From Xestospongia bergquistia (taxonomy: Eukaryota; Porifera; Demospongiae; Haplosclerida; Petrosiidae), in the NCBI GenBank assembly GCA_963965975.1, contig OZ014413.1, forward strand, positions 6,207,501 to 6,271,500: 64,000 bases of DNA. The letters are read 5' to 3'. The translations under genes were made by a program, and so were the position numbers. The notes beneath the pieces are model-generated. The model was not told the origin of the DNA. It made no database searches and saw only the letters and a program-made list of their open reading frames with translations. Every line of letters starts with the position of its first letter. Within the stretch, counting starts at the first letter, position 1. This document shows positions 1-13,160 of the stretch, in pieces.

Positions 1-1020
1 AATATTGTTTTATTTATATTAATTATTATTGAGTGTTATAAAATATAAGATATGTTTACACAAACAAAAAAAAAAGAGAAATTATTAGAAAAAGATTTAA
101 AGATAAGAAAACAAGTAACTTTGGCTGCAAAACATGCCATTTCACATCTTTAGTAAACATCTCATTATATTTAGAGATGTTATTAAGATACTACAACACT
201 GTAATAATTAATAGCTGTACATAATTATACTTGAAATCCTTAACCACTAAGACATTGAAGGAAACCAAGCATCACTATCTGGATATTATGTCTATGTAGT
301 TTCATATCCATCAACAAGAAAAATAAAATAATTATGTTTTTAATTGGAATCTGTCAACATATACAAATAAGGAATTATAAATATAGATGTTGTATCCCCC
401 TCTTTTTTACACCAGCCTCTTTACATTTTAAATATCAACTGAATCACAATAAATGGATCAGCAGTAAAAACTAGTAATCTTTGTTCAGTATATAGTGGAA
501 ATTTCATGTGATATTATATTCTAGTGGGTCATGCAGTCTTTAACAACAACACAGGTATTTAAAAAGCAACTATTATGTGAACAGAAAATAGTATCATTTA
601 TCTCACACAAGGATTTCAAGGTAACCTTACAAAAAACATTGTTCCGTCTAGTGGAGAAGCTAAAAATGATCCTAGTAATGTATTTGATATATACCTTCTG
701 CACATTTAAAGTTAATACTAGACAGTATATATGATGATATACTAAGGTTGTTTGAAAATAGTAAAGCATTAGTCACTGGTAACTTTGTCTTTTTATCAAT
801 ATTCAAATTGTATAACTGCAGCATGGACAATCCTTATGTAAACTCTAAATGGTTGCTGACATTTACAAAACCATTTTAAATTAATAGCAATCAACATTTT
901 TGAACTTCCTGCTACAAATACTCCAGTAATCCTAAATATATGTCACTGACATAATTCTGGTATGTTGTATACATCTGGTTCATTTCCAGGGCATACAGTT
1001 AATTTTCAATGGCTTCTATT
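1..1020. other. AT-rich stretch without a recognisable gene
   Basis: Short overlapping open frames occur on both strands, but none shows a domain, a convincing start or splice signals. I see nothing I can name here. Confidence 0.5.
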
Positions 1021-1029
1021 AATGTTTTA

Positions 1030-1815
1030 GGTCACCATAGTTAATAGTATTGGTACAATTGTCTTCACAGCCGTTATTGCTGTAAGATCACTTTAATAAA
1101 AAAGTTTAAAATCTCATCAAATTTACTAAGTATTTTAATTGACCCTGCAGGTGTAATTATCATACAAAGTTCAGTGTAACAAGTACAACAATAGCCTCCA
1201 ATAATATTAGTACAGATCTGATTACAACTGGATAGTCCTTCTGAACATTCATCAATTTTTAAATAGAAGTATAATAGTATCATTACAACTTATATAACTT
1301 ACCATCACATGTTCTACCATTACTAGCCAGTCTATACCTGACTTATGAGTATAATAGAAAGAACTATTAAAATGTTGACAAATATGGTCACAGACATTTG
1401 GATTGGCAGCACAATCATTAGCAATACCTGTATATGCACATCTATAATTTTTTAATGTCAGTTACTGACTGGAATGTCAATGTCCATCTCTATCAAGTTT
1501 ACATTAATTGTTACATTGACAGTATTAAGATACTTAATTAATACACTCTTGATCACAACCACCACTGTTATTATCACAATCATTAATACCAGAACATTTG
1601 AGTCCATTGTATAACTGATAACCTGGTCCACAATCACAGACATAACTTCCATATTAGTGTTATAACCAGCAGTGTTAACAAAGATGAGTACCATTTGTAC
1701 ATTTATTGATATCTAAAGAAATGCTTGATATCTAAAGCATAATAGTTCCATTTCTTTGTTACTTTATTGACATCACCATTAGAACAATTAGTACACACAG
1801 TTGTGTTAGCTAATA
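1030..1815 (-). pseudogene. Decayed EGF-repeat (fibrillin-like) gene fragment
   Basis: Reading the minus strand gives several EGF-type cysteine patterns in order. A segment near 1700-1812 starts after a good pyrimidine tract plus AG. A segment at about 1500-1690 reads YVCDCGPGYQLYNG then NDCDNNSGGCDQEC. One at 1305-1440 reads NDCAANPNVCDHICQHF and ends NGRTCDG just before a GTAAGT donor. One at 1080-1260 reads IDECSEGLSSCNQIC, and a last start near 1040-1075 reads NNGCEDNCTNT. IDEC and NDC openings are typical of calcium-binding EGF modules of secreted or membrane proteins. The frame shifts several times and the IDEC exon lacks a clean acceptor, so I read it as a relic. It could be a real gene with sequence errors. 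No transmembrane end is visible. Confidence 0.6.
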
Positions 1816-2154
1816 AAACAAAAAAAAATCTTAGTTTAAAAAGTTTATAAAATAACATTAGCAGACTCATGCATGCAAAATGTAGAAGCATTATCATATA
1901 GGCCACAGCTATGTCCTCCAAATAAATAAACATTAAAATGCCTCTCATATCCATAAACATACAATTAAAATATATTTATCCATTTCTTATCATACCTTAA
2001 ATACATAGATAACTAATAGCCTATATTAGTCAGTATAATCTTGCATTTTACTACCCCAGTTTTGACACAAGAGACATAGCATCATATTCTGTTAATTCAA
2101 AGGAATGCTTCAAACAAGACCAACAAGACAGATTAGTAATGGTATATCAAACAT
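1816..2154. other. No gene seen
   Basis: AT-rich spacer between the EGF relic and the first transporter relic. I see no coding or structural signal. Confidence 0.4.
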
Positions 2155-2937
2155 ATAACTATACCTTGACATTCTCTACCTGTTCCTCTGTGAATGGTCC
2201 GCCATATTTTTCTTTACCTAAGTCCAATCTGGAAGGGTAATTTCTTTCCCAATAGGTCAAGGCACTGCGATTACTAAGATATTTGTTTTTCCTAACATAT
2301 TTTAGCACTTTGATAATCAATTTAACAGGATTAATATTGTGAGATGTAGTATCCAGCCAATGTTTAAAGAGAAAGTTAGTAATAATGACTGTAGAGACAG
2401 CCACACCTGATAATATAATGAAACAACGATAACCTAATTTATTAAGCATTGCAAAATTAATGCAATAAAAAATTGCAGTGAGTGCCAATATATAATAGCA
2501 CTTAGTTCATCACCTGAAGCACCAATTGTTTGATCAATGTAAAATTGGATAATATTTGATCATATGCATAAGTATCCAATCACTTATAACGAATAGGTAA
2601 CACCATTCAATATATGAAACAGCACATTATAATGTGACAAAGTCATTATAATAAAAGCCAAGCCAGCAATCATCCAAGATAAAAATGACAGATACACTTC
2701 AGTAATGATAGATGTATACCTACTTTTATGTCAGCAAGCAGACCAAATAAGGGAAATAAAAAAATAAATAAAACAATATCCAATATCAAAGACAAGGTTA
2801 TGAACATCATCATTAATTTCAAAATTTAGAGTTGCTAAATAGCTTCTAATAAAAGCAATATGAGCATACATACAGAAATCCCAGAGAATAATTAGCAGTA
2901 TTGATCGAGACTTAATAAAAAAATTGACATTGTCCAA
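2155..2937 (-). pseudogene. N-terminal half of a POT/SLC15-like transporter, decayed
   Basis: Two minus-strand frames (2731-2937 and 2159-2488) align with residues 1-65 and about 155-258 of the intact paralogue at 42120-43628. Shared landmarks are the SRSILLIILWD start, FDIGYCF, FKHWLDTTSH, the RSALTYWE loop and KYGGPFTEEQVENV. The stretch between the two frames is out of frame and degraded. The copy stops just after the cytoplasmic loop that joins the two six-helix halves. The C-terminal half is not downstream of it but upstream, at 4597-5277, so the locus is rearranged. No functional protein is expected. Confidence 0.75.
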
Positions 2938-3500
2938 AAAATATTAGATGACTAGTAAATATATTTAGAGCTACAACTATGATGAAAGATTAGTTATATA
3001 CTCAAAGGAATTGAAACTTTATATAACACAACTAATATGCAAATATGCATTCTTATTAGTGCAACTGTGTTATATATTTAAAAAATCTTTGTTTTTCATA
3101 CACTAATCATACATTAAAAATGTGAAAGATAAACCATGGCAGTTTAACCTGAGCATCAATGAATATATAATAATGCCTAAATTATAACTAATAAAATTCA
3201 TTAATAATTAATTAAAACTTTATAACATTTTATAAAATGATTGTTATCATAATATGACAATTTTTAATATCAAAATTAAGTGATTTATTAACTTGTATTG
3301 ATCATTATATCCTTTTTGTGCTTTCATGCAATGCTATCTTCTTGTTGTAATATCATAAAAAATTCAAATATCAAGATATTTTTTGTAAATAGGATATTTT
3401 CAATGCTGTGAATCTATTGCCATATATGCTATATTTCTGATATATAAAATATTATACTATTCTGTATATGAGAATCAATTGTCACAATAGAAGATAATAT
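2938..3500. other. AT-rich spacer
   Basis: Lies between the two swapped halves of the transporter relic. No gene or clear repeat was found. Confidence 0.4.
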
Positions 3501-5280
3501 TGCATATTTTATTTCACCCCCACACACTAAGGTAGAACCAGTCAAACTTTACTTTTGATTGTGTTCTAGCTAGTCAAGTCTCAATACTCCTACATTATAT
3601 TGAACAACTGCAAGTCCCTTTTCAAGTATGTGTTCATAGATTGTGGAGGAAAGTGGGGATATTAAGCTGCATAAACCAGTCTTGAGTAAGATGTCAATTG
3701 TTTTCTAATAAGTTAAAATACAATTAATCAACAATATAGGCTATCCCAGCATGCATAAGCTTTGCTATGATATTACTGATAATGATGAACTAGTACCATG
3801 ATAACGGTGAATTTGGAACTTATTTCATGCTGTTTTATTAAAAGTTATTGTGGTTATATTAATTTGGATATTACAATAATCATATGAGTGCATAATTTTA
3901 GCTACTTGCTATAAATTATGAACATCTATATACATAATATTTATGATCTCTATCTACATAATTATTATTACTAATAATTTAAAGGTTCCCCAAAGTGTAT
4001 ATATCTTTACTATATGTATTGGAATATGAATTTCAACTGACTTTCATTATGCAAAGCAATCTAAAGTTAGATTTGTTGGCAATCATCAAATACTCAATAT
4101 TATCTTTATATAAAAACTAACTGGAGTTTCCACTAAATTTTAAGCAGAAAATTTTCCTTAATTGTCTGTCAACAATGATAGTTTTTTAATTAATTTATTT
4201 CTAGTGATAGAGCTAAGAAGACAGTTGATAGATGAAACATTTTAAGATCAACTAATTGCTTACATGCAAAAGAAATTTTTCAACATAACTATAAATGCTC
4301 ATCATACTCTGGGATGCTCTGACATCTGGATGTGTCTACTTAGTGCTATTACTTACTTTGATTCTGTAAGCATAGCAATAATATTTGTCATTAAAATAAC
4401 TATCCATTATATAGACTGACTTGATTTTGCTATTACATTAAAAGTAGTATATTCAGCAATTATATTAACAATCTAACAGTATACCTTTAATGTTCAAAGA
4501 TCCAGTTTACATAAAAAATATAATAAATTCTAATGCTATGTAAAAGTTATGTATAAAGTAGATATAGTTGTATATACACTTAGATGCAGTAATATGTCAG
4601 TTAATGCACTCAAGTGAATGTCCCATCTCATTATTATATTCTTCTTCCTGGTCCATATATCTATCATAATCCTCTTCAGCTATTAAATATATGTTGACTT
4701 CATTTTCTCTTACCTGTAACTTATACCACTTAGCTAGTACCAGAAACACTATCAGTATGATAAGAATAATCACACTCTTAACTATGAAATAGTAAACACT
4801 TTGGCATGTTCTCTCTTCTTCACATGCAAATAGATATTTGCTCTTAATAATAATAACATAACCAACACCATGTGCTGCATACCATAATCCAACCATCAAT
4901 CCTCTCATTTCATGTGGAGATTGAGCTATTGTAAATGCTAAGGATGTTGGAAAGATCAAACCAGATGCTATTCCATAGAAACATTGAGACACAATAACAG
5001 CTTTGTATGAGGTTGTGTCAAAATGAAAATAATCTCCAAGCAAGAATTATAACAGAATATATTGTAGTTAATAATGAGAAAACCAGTCCAAGTTCAATTC
5101 TTTTAAGCATACTTGCAATATACTTGTGAAACAAGGATATATGATTAATTGATAGAAGAGAATATAAAGTGATGCAACCAATGCATTTTTGAACATAAAG
5201 TAATCGAATGTTACATCTATACTAGCATAACCATCCAGTGAACTCCAAGTTTTCCACAGCAATATTGTGAAATACATATA
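3500..5280. repeat. Segmental duplication, copy of about 40835-42800
   Basis: The 3' flank and C-terminal half of the intact transporter at 42 kb are repeated here in the same orientation. Shared blocks include AGCTAGTCAAGTCTCAATAC (near 3570 and 40990), GGAGGAAAGTGGGGATATTA (near 3645 and 41067) and GATAGAGCTAAGAAGACAGT (near 4206 and 41639). The non-coding flank is as recognisable as the coding part, so this was a genomic duplication, not a retrocopy. The 41-kb copy carries an extra tandem ~95-base block at 40860-41040 that is single here. Confidence 0.85.
4597..5277 (-). pseudogene. C-terminal half of a POT/SLC15-like transporter, decayed
   Basis: Frames at 5068-5277 and 4597-5043 match residues about 290-502 of the intact paralogue at 42120-43628, including FYQLIIYPCF, the helix motif FTIAQSPHEMRGLMVGLWYA and the acidic tail ending MGHSLEC. 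The N-terminal half is absent upstream. The two frames are separated by a shift near 5045-5070. The open frame of 148 codons is well preserved, so the decay looks fairly recent. It is part of the 3500-5280 duplication. Confidence 0.8.
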
Positions 5281-8200
5281 AAGTTCCTCTGTATCATTTT
5301 AATAAACAAGTTAGTATGTTCTGTATCATTTTAATAAACATGTTAGTATGTATTGATATATTACTACTACACAACCAGTATTACAGTTGATCACTTGTGT
5401 TAATTGGAATGTAGGAAGTGGTTCAGCAGTGGGTATGCATTGAAATAACAATTATGAGATATACTAACGTTAGTATTACTTGTCATATATTAATGTTCTA
5501 TGGCTACAGATTTCAAAAATAGTTAGATAGATTACTTCACTATAGTTAATGTAAAATAGTTCATACAATGATACAATTATAATTATACAATAGCAATGTA
5601 AACAAGATATGGATGAGTAACACAGGAAAAATAAATATACAGACATAAAACAGACATACAAAGGTATATATGAACAGAACTAAGTTTGTAGTTAACTATG
5701 ATAGATGTGTACTAGAATTTTAGAGCTATGCTATTAAATTAGTTTTGAATTAAAATAAATTAACTTAGTCTTGCAGAGCTTAAGTTTAAGTTTGAAGCAA
5801 GTAGGTTTGGACTCTGCCCTCTGTTATGATATGATGATCTACCACCATACCTGACTTGAGGGACGACAGTAAGTGACATTTAGCTCTAGTTGGTTTTGTT
5901 TGAAGATATAAATAGGTATATATCATTAAGACATAGCTGATACAAGGACAATATTATTATGTCAGGTCAAATCAGAATAAATCATTGGTTGTTATCACTA
6001 TTGTTCTCTTTTCCATACTACAATAGAAAAGCAGTACATTGAAAGATATTTATGATATTAAATACTTGATATCCCAAGAAAATCAAGCTAAGATAGATAG
6101 CAACATTGCATAAGAGTAGTTGTGAATAACAATAAAATTATAAACATTTTGTCTTATATGATATATAGAATGATATTTTCAACCCTTCCTTATGTCCGGT
6201 CTTCTTTACAATGGTCAAATAAATCTGGCTCCACCCAGATATAGATGAAATACATATACATTAGGAAGAAGTATAAGCAGAAAGTAATGATGCACATATT
6301 ATGACCAGGAATTTACAGTTTATTGATAATTGTAATTATTGTTATGGCTCCATTGAATGTAAAAAAAACTATAGAGTTTAAATCATTTATACATAGATTT
6401 CTGCTAGGGACCATTAATGTTCGCAACCATTTCTAAATATAAATTTTCATAGCTGATTAAACAGGAGCTATTGATTGTCATAAGTTAACCAACAAGTAGG
6501 GTCAGCCACACCTACCTTTCAATATTATTGTAGTACATGAACAGCTACAACAGTACATAGACAGCAAACAGTGGTTATTGACAATATGTATAAGTACCTT
6601 CACTTTGTTGGATAACAGATGATAGCCACAAAGTCATCTTTTATTGATAGCTTGTTGTTATTACAGTTAAAATTTCACTCCTACATGATCTCTTCTTCAA
6701 TATTTCTAAACTCCTACATATCAATAAACAACACATGTAGTAACTGTTGTCTTGTCTAATACTACTCATCTCTTATCATGTCTCTTTGAATATTGAAATA
6801 TTGAACTTAATGTAACAGTATCAATTACCTTGTAAAGTAAAGGGAAACTTGCTACAGGTAACAATATTTCTTATATCACCTTCACTTTATCAAAAGATTC
6901 ATTAGCTTGTATAATTTTATCATAATATCTCTTCTGTTTTAACTATTGATTATTTGATTAATAACAATTGGTCTTGGTACACATCTAGAGTTTGTGCATT
7001 TCTCATTAATTATAATATAGTTATTCTAACATGTTTGTATAATGGGATGACATCAACTGTTGAAACTGCTAAATACAAATGTTAGTAATTTGATTCATCA
7101 TATTTAGTCAACACTAAACAGGAGTCACTAACAGAACAGCAAGTTACTCTGTCCGTGTCTTAGCTAGTCTCATTCACCTCTCCTTCTTCAAAGTCCTCAT
7201 CATTTTACAAATGTATTTGGAAAACATGCAGCACATACTCTGTATAGAGCAAAGTAACTAATACTATGTAAAGTATAATGTATAACAACAAACTTGTCAT
7301 AGCTACGATAAACAGATGTCTAACCAAAAGCTCTCTTTCCAGTAAATATCGTAATATGATATATACTAAGAGCTTAGTTGCTTAAATTACGCAAAAAGTA
7401 AGTCACGTGATTGTATTGACCTTAAGTCTGGTGAAGGACTACACGTGCTATAAACGTTGTTAATTCGTCCCTGTCTTAACTAAAAAACCTTGGATATAAT
7501 CTGTTTCTGTGCTGCTTAAGATCTTTCTAAAATTGATATTCTCCTTTCATTAACACAACTTGCTTATGAAGTCTGTCTGAATCAGGATATAAATTTTAAA
7601 GCAATAATTGCATAGCACCAGCTGTCGGTGAGTCAGTGTTACCAATAGTGACTTTGTGTCCTCTTTAGTAAAGCGTATTTATTTATTAAAAGTGATATGA
7701 AGGGATGAAGAGAAGCTTGATGCATGAAATTCACCATAATAAGTGTATTGTTCCCAGTTTTTATAGCATTTGGTACAATTGTGGTCTTTAACCAGTTGTT
7801 GGAATACTTTTTTGTCTCCCTCCGATCATATTTTCCTGTTAATATAATACTTGAATGTTTGTATAAGTGTATTTGTGTATGTCTTAATTTATTGTAATAT
7901 TCACACTATTTTGTTGGCAGGTATTGGCTTTCCACCACCCAATTAATGAACTCATACAGATACAGCTCAATGTGAGGTTTCATTTAAAGTATTGTTACAT
8001 TTTAAATCATTGGTGAATGCTCCTGTTTTAACTATTTGTGAACTTGAATAAAGTCTAAAAGCTACATCAATTATTCCTCAAGGTATATAATAATAATTCA
8101 TTAGTCTAAAGTAATATATATGTATATAACATAAGGTGAATCAAACTTTATATGCAAGAATTTTTTAAAAATATTAAGTGGAGGTTAATGCAGTAAATGT

Positions 8201-8940
8201 TTTTATGCATTCATGAAGTTTACACTGACTTTTGTTAGAAGTCTTAAAGGTAACAAGCTTAATTTTTCAATAAGTATTAATTAGAACATTAGCAAATGTA
8301 GAGTTAATAGTACATCTTGTAAGTAGAGAACCAAAGCACTCTGTTACAAATCTAGATGATGTAATTCATTTTTTATGCAATTACATGCACTGATTAGGAA
8401 GGATAACTTGAGATGATTCTTTAACCACCCACTCTTTATGGAGAACATAAATGATCTCACAGGAGAAGTAAAATGCTTATCATAAAAACAGTAATATTCT
8501 GACAGAATCAAGCTTTGTTGAAACTCCATTAGACATTAATTTGACCTTGCTGTGCATGAGCGCATAGTGAGGGTTACTGTAGTCTGCCAGTATGTCTGTG
8601 TGTGTGTTACCCAGGCAAATAGCTTTGAACTCCTTTAACTTGGCAAACACGGCACTGATAGCCACCAAATTATAGTGAATGGTAGCAAAACTTCTGTACT
8701 TCTTAAGAACACTGCCAAAAGGATTGTCAAACAAACAAAAGCTTTAAAAGTCTGAAAAACCTTTGAAAAAAAGCACAGCTTTCAGTGAAGTCTCAAGAAC
8801 TCAATTGAAATCTCCTGCATACAGCTTATGACATTTTCCAACTTTTTAAAGTGAGAATTTTTGCAAAAATACTTCTTTGGAAAGTTATGACAGTTTTACT
8901 AACTTTTGACATTTATCTTTGTAGATACATTGAGCGCAAA
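5281..8940. other. Long AT-rich gap with little structure
   Basis: A direct repeat of about 37 bases around CTGTATCATTTTAATAAACA occurs at 5285-5350. Two overlapping minus-strand frames at 8344-8529 and 8480-8734 (61 and 84 codons) show no recognisable domain; they could be scraps of a lost gene. Otherwise I see nothing except the paired E-boxes near 7.4 kb, listed separately. Confidence 0.4.
7404..7447. promoter_or_regulatory. Two CACGTG E-boxes 38 bases apart
   Basis: CACGTG lies at 7404-7409 inside AGTCACGTGATT and again at 7442-7447. This is the core bound by bHLH factors of the MITF/TFE/USF type. No gene start is seen next to the pair, so a regulatory role is inference. The flanked form TCACGTGA recurs in the divergent promoter at 40115-40124. 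Confidence 0.25.
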
Positions 8941-9007
8941 CTAAAATACTAGCACCATAGCTGTCATTGGAGAATCACTAACTTTTACTAAGAAGTTGGA
9001 AAGTATT

Positions 9008-9115
9008 GGACCTTTTGTTGCAAAAGATTGAATCAAACTTAAATGAACATACATAGAGACATCCCAAAAGATAACAAGCAGTACTGATCGAGAGTTGACT
9101 AAAAACCTGAACATA
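9008..9115 (-). pseudogene. 5' stub of a POT/SLC15-like transporter gene
   Basis: About 35 codons starting at the ATG ending at 9115 read MFRFLVNSRSVLLVIFWDVS and continue to IQSFA. This is nearly identical to the start of the intact protein at 43628. The rest of the gene is missing. What survives is helix 1 plus the complete upstream region, so transcription could still start here, but no transporter could be made. Confidence 0.8.
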
Positions 9116-9179
9116 GTCCATAAATGTAGAGTTAGATAAGTAGTTAAACAAAAGATAGCGATAATCAAATGAATCAATT

Positions 9180-9411
9180 GTGACCTGATTTGCAAAAAGG
9201 GACCAATTCTGTCAAAACATTTGGGACCTGATTTTGAAAAAAACACTGTTAAAACATATAAAAAACAGTTTTGGTTTCATATAGAATAGTTATGCATATA
9301 CTAACTGTATGTACACAAACTGATATGTTTGATATGTTTTAATGGGAATTGTTCACAAATCAGGTCACAAACGTTTTGACAGAAGTGGTCCCTTTTTGCA
9401 AATCATGTCAC
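9180..9411. mobile_element. MITE, 232 bases, with terminal inverted repeats
   Basis: The left end GTGACCTGATTTGCAAAAAG is mirrored by the right end ...TTTTTGCAAATCATGTCAC, and the inverted arms extend inward past CTGTCAAAACATTTG. AATT flanks both sides (9176-9179 and 9412-9415). The paralogous site near 43690 is empty and reads ATCAATTTTCTTTAC, which supports a real insertion with a 4-base target duplication. There is no coding capacity. Relatives lie at 43803-44299 and 55680-55834. The superfamily is not assignable by eye. Confidence 0.85.
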
Positions 9412-10559
9412 AATTATCTTTACTTTGGTATAAACATTAGAAATGTAACATATTACTGTATTATAGGAATGTCAACCTTGATGAATGATCATCAACAACT
9501 TACTTTATATGTAAACAAGTATTTTTTATCTTTCACATATGACAAATAAACAACAACTCATCTTATTTTATGAGAACAATATAAGCTCAATGCTTGAATT
9601 CTATATGAAAAGAAATTGATTGTTATCCTTTCGGTTTGAGCATTAGTAATGTGTCTGTCTTATATAAATGATAGTAAATGATTGAAACTTGAGAGAACAG
9701 AAAATATACAGAGTATAAACATATAATTTAATTAGCACAAGATATGTTTATACAAGTTATGTCAAATGTAAGTACTATTATCTTATATAACATAGATGAA
9801 AGATAAACAATCCTGTTATTGTAGAATGTCTTTAACTTGAATATGATAATTTCTCTTTTCATCATCAACTTCTGTAGTGACGAAGTATTTGGTCTTTAAG
9901 AGAATGATGAGAAGAATGATGTTGAACCAAGGTAATAAATAGTAATTATTCATGAATAAATTTGTGACTTGAAAACTGGCATGATCATAATATTATCGAA
10001 CACGACACGACAAGTTTAATCTCACAAACAGTGATCTTGGGTACATGAAAGTAAAGACAACATAATCATTTACTTTTATAATTAACTGCTCTCATGATGA
10101 CTCTGGACCCACCATACCACAACTATTACAAGGTTTATTTGATGGACAAATTTATACATAAGAAAATAAACTAGATTATTCTCTTGATTGAAGTATACAA
10201 ATTAAATAATACTAAAACAAATGTCCTTCTTTGATTTGTGCTAACTATATCCACAGTTCAGGAAAAAAGTAAAATAGTCCAGCAAACTAAGACCAGTTGT
10301 AGTTATGGCTCTAACTAGACCAAATTTGACCCTGACAACATCTCCAGTTGCCACTTTTCTCCTCTTCTTTACAGAATCTTTTTTTGAAATGATTTTAGAT
10401 GAAACAAACAGGTATGCCCAACCTGTATGGGAGAGGAAGCAATACATTGTATATAAAATACTCATGGGGATAATATACTTACCCTCCTCTGTAAACATAT
10501 ATTAGAAAAAGGATCCTCGCTATCATTATGCACCAATAACAAATCAAATCTCTAAAGAT

Positions 10560-11620
10560 TGATTTATGGAAAGATACCTACATTTTGTAGACAATTTGAC
10601 ATTAGCACCACCAGGATAGATGAATATGACCCCTTGGCAATGTGGGACCAGTGTTAGAATACCTATTTGTGTGATTCACTGCTCTCTATAGTCCTAACAG
10701 AGACTGTAGTATTGATGAGGCAGTGGTGACATTTAAGGGATGGTCAAATATGAAGCAGTACATACTGAAAAACCTGTAAAGTGAGGAAGAGCTCTGATAC
10801 TAAAAAATGGCTTTATATTAGAATTCCAGAAGAGAGGATCTGAAAGTCAACTAGCTGTAAAAGTTCTTCATAGAAACATAGTAGGAAAAACATCACAGCT
10901 ATTGTAACAGATTTTTCAACAGTGTTTCACTGTCCTGAGATCTGCTAGATGACTAAATCTATGCCAGTTGAACAATACGGTCTGACAGGATATTTTTACC
11001 AGAGCAGTTAAAACCACATTTAAAGAAAGTTTCAAAAAGAGAGGAGAGTACAGAGTGGAAACTTAGTAATTGCAGTTTGGCAAGACACAAATATCTTTAC
11101 AACTATTTTAACAAATTCTCAACGAAATGAAATAGTTCAGGTTAAAAAGCCTAGGAAGTAGAAAAATAGTGATAGACAGCTCTTTCAATGTCCAGACCTT
11201 AGAGCTAATTACAATGAAAATATAGGTAGTGTTGATCGAAATGATCAACTGAGACAGTACTACAGCATTTATGTTCGTGGGCAGGAATGCCAAGTATATA
11301 TTTCATACTTTAGCATTAGTATAAGAAATGCTTACATTTTACACTGTCTTCTTTTTAACCATCATTTCACAACGTGAAAGATTTTTGTCTCGATCTTTAA
11401 ATTCAACTCATCTGCTCATGCAATAGTCGAAAACATGATGGCCATACATCTATATTATAAGCAAAAATGTTTTGCCAGAGTCACTTCCCGCAGAAACCAA
11501 ATAAGAAATGCTACCATTGTCACTACTGCTACACCTATAAGATGAGAAAAAACCCTCAATGGTATTATCAAGAATACAGTATACACTTCTCCATGCTGGG
11601 AAGAATAATAACTTTTTCTC
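10560..11620 (+). mobile_element. piggyBac-type transposase relic
   Basis: Plus-strand fragments in the right order match the PGBD transposase family. RYLHFVDN lies near 10570. The first catalytic block NRDCSIDEAVVTFKGWSNMK lies near 10688-10750, with the aspartate in IDEA. GSVDRNDQLRQYYS with the third catalytic aspartate lies near 11230-11270, followed by RNAYILH near 11320. A Cys/His-rich C-terminal segment (HFPQKPNKKCYHCHYC) lies near 11475-11530. Many stops and shifts separate these, so it is inactive. No TTAA-bounded inverted repeats could be placed. It sits between two decayed transporter copies. Confidence 0.75.
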
Positions 11621-11759
11621 ACAGTATCACACCATATATATATATTTCTAGATACTTACTGCATTCTTCAACAGTTCAATAACCAAATGTATTACATATA
11701 TAATCATTCGTATTCATATTGGAATATATAGACAAGAAGTTTGAAGGTAAGAGAAGACA

Positions 11760-13005
11760 TAAACCTAGTTAGTACCAGAACACTATCAGTATAATAAGAA
11801 TAATCACACACTTAGCTATGAAACAGTAATGAAAATGGGACGTCATCTCTTCTTCACATGCAAATAAGTATTTGCCGATGATAGTGAGAATATAACCAAC
11901 ACAACATGATCCATACCAGAGTCCAGCCATCAATCCTCTCATTTTATATGATGACTGAGCTATTGTAAATGTTAAAGGATGTTAAGATAATTAAAGCAGT
12001 TGCTATTTCATACAAAACTTGAAATACAATAACGATTTTATATAAATTTGTATCAAAAAGAAAAACAATGTTGAATCCAATTATTATGACAGTGCATGTT
12101 AATGTAAATATTGAAAAAAGCCACTCCAACTGCAATTCTTTTAAGCATAATTGGAATGTAATTGTCAAAACAAGACTTTCTAATTAATTGATAGAAGAGA
12201 ATTTAAAATGAAGCTATTAAAATTTATAGTAACTATTCCATTTAATATCCTCAGCTGATAAAAGACAAATAAACTGATTAATAATGGAGCCAAATGTATG
12301 AGTACTTTGACATTCTCTACCTGTTCCTCTATGATTGGTCCACTGTATCTGTCTTTACCCAAGTCTAACCTGATGGAAGGATAATTATCCTCTCAATAGG
12401 TGAAGTCACTATACTTCCTATGATACTTGTTTTCCTGGTATAGTTGAGTACATTAACAATTAATTTGACAGGATTAACAATGTGAGCTGTAGTATCCAGT
12501 CAATGTTTAAAGAGAACTTAGTGACGATTATTGTAGAAACAACCATACATGATAGCACATATGGCATAATACAAAATATTGCAGGTAAAATGAATGCCAA
12601 TATATAATAGTACTTAGCTAATCACCTAAAGTACCAATTACTTTATCAATGTTAAATTGAAGAATATTTGGTATACATGAATATCCAATCACTTATAGCA
12701 AAAAGGAAATACCACTTATTATAAGAAACAGCACATTATATTGTGATGATGTCTGTATTATGAAAGCTAATCCAGCAATCATCCATGATAAAAATGACAG
12801 ATATACGCCAGTGATAATAAATAACCAAAAAAGGGAAATATAATTAAGAACAGAGAGCAATTTCTGATAGTTATAAGCATCATCATTATCTTCAGCATAG
12901 ATAATTGATGCAAATCTTGTAATCAAAGTTATATGAGCATACATAGAGACATCCTAAAGAAGATTATTAGCATTGAGTGACACCTGATCAAAAATCTTAA
13001 CATTG
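11760..13005 (-). pseudogene. Third decayed copy of the 42-kb POT/SLC15-like transporter
   Basis: The whole gene can be followed on the minus strand. The start MLRFLIRCHSML lies at about 13005, the middle at 12693-12944, the loop MGKDRYSGPIIEEQVENVKV at 12300-12362, and the C-terminal helices run down to about 11765, where the acidic tail is lost. Frame shifts and stops break it into at least four pieces, and it is more diverged than the copies at 2-5 kb. The upstream block 13010-13160 also matches 43640-43790. Confidence 0.8.
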
Positions 13006-13160
13006 TGAAGAATATACATTCTTTGCTAAATAGTTGAACTAAAGATTTATAGTTAAATGAATAGTTGAAGACTATATACAAAGGAAACAAGGTTTTTGCT
13101 TTTGGTATAAACATTAGTAATGTAACATTTTACTATACAATAGGAATGTCAACCTTAACA

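Larger units (their letters stand above)
8940..10300. repeat. Segmental duplication, copy of about 43560-45290
   Basis: The 5' end and upstream region of the 42-kb transporter gene are repeated here in the same orientation. Matching blocks include the coding start, TATAAACATTAGAAATGTAA (near 9429 and 43712), AAATGATTGAAACTTGAGAG (near 9675 and 44465) and CCACAACTATTACAAGGTTT (near 10117 and 44918). Similarity fades after about 10310. The two copies carry MITEs of the same family at different positions. Confidence 0.85.

Noticed and set aside
10241-10505. Overlapping 85- and 66-codon frames on opposite strands
   Set aside because: They sit at the edge of the duplicated transporter upstream region, with no conserved frame in the 45-kb copy.
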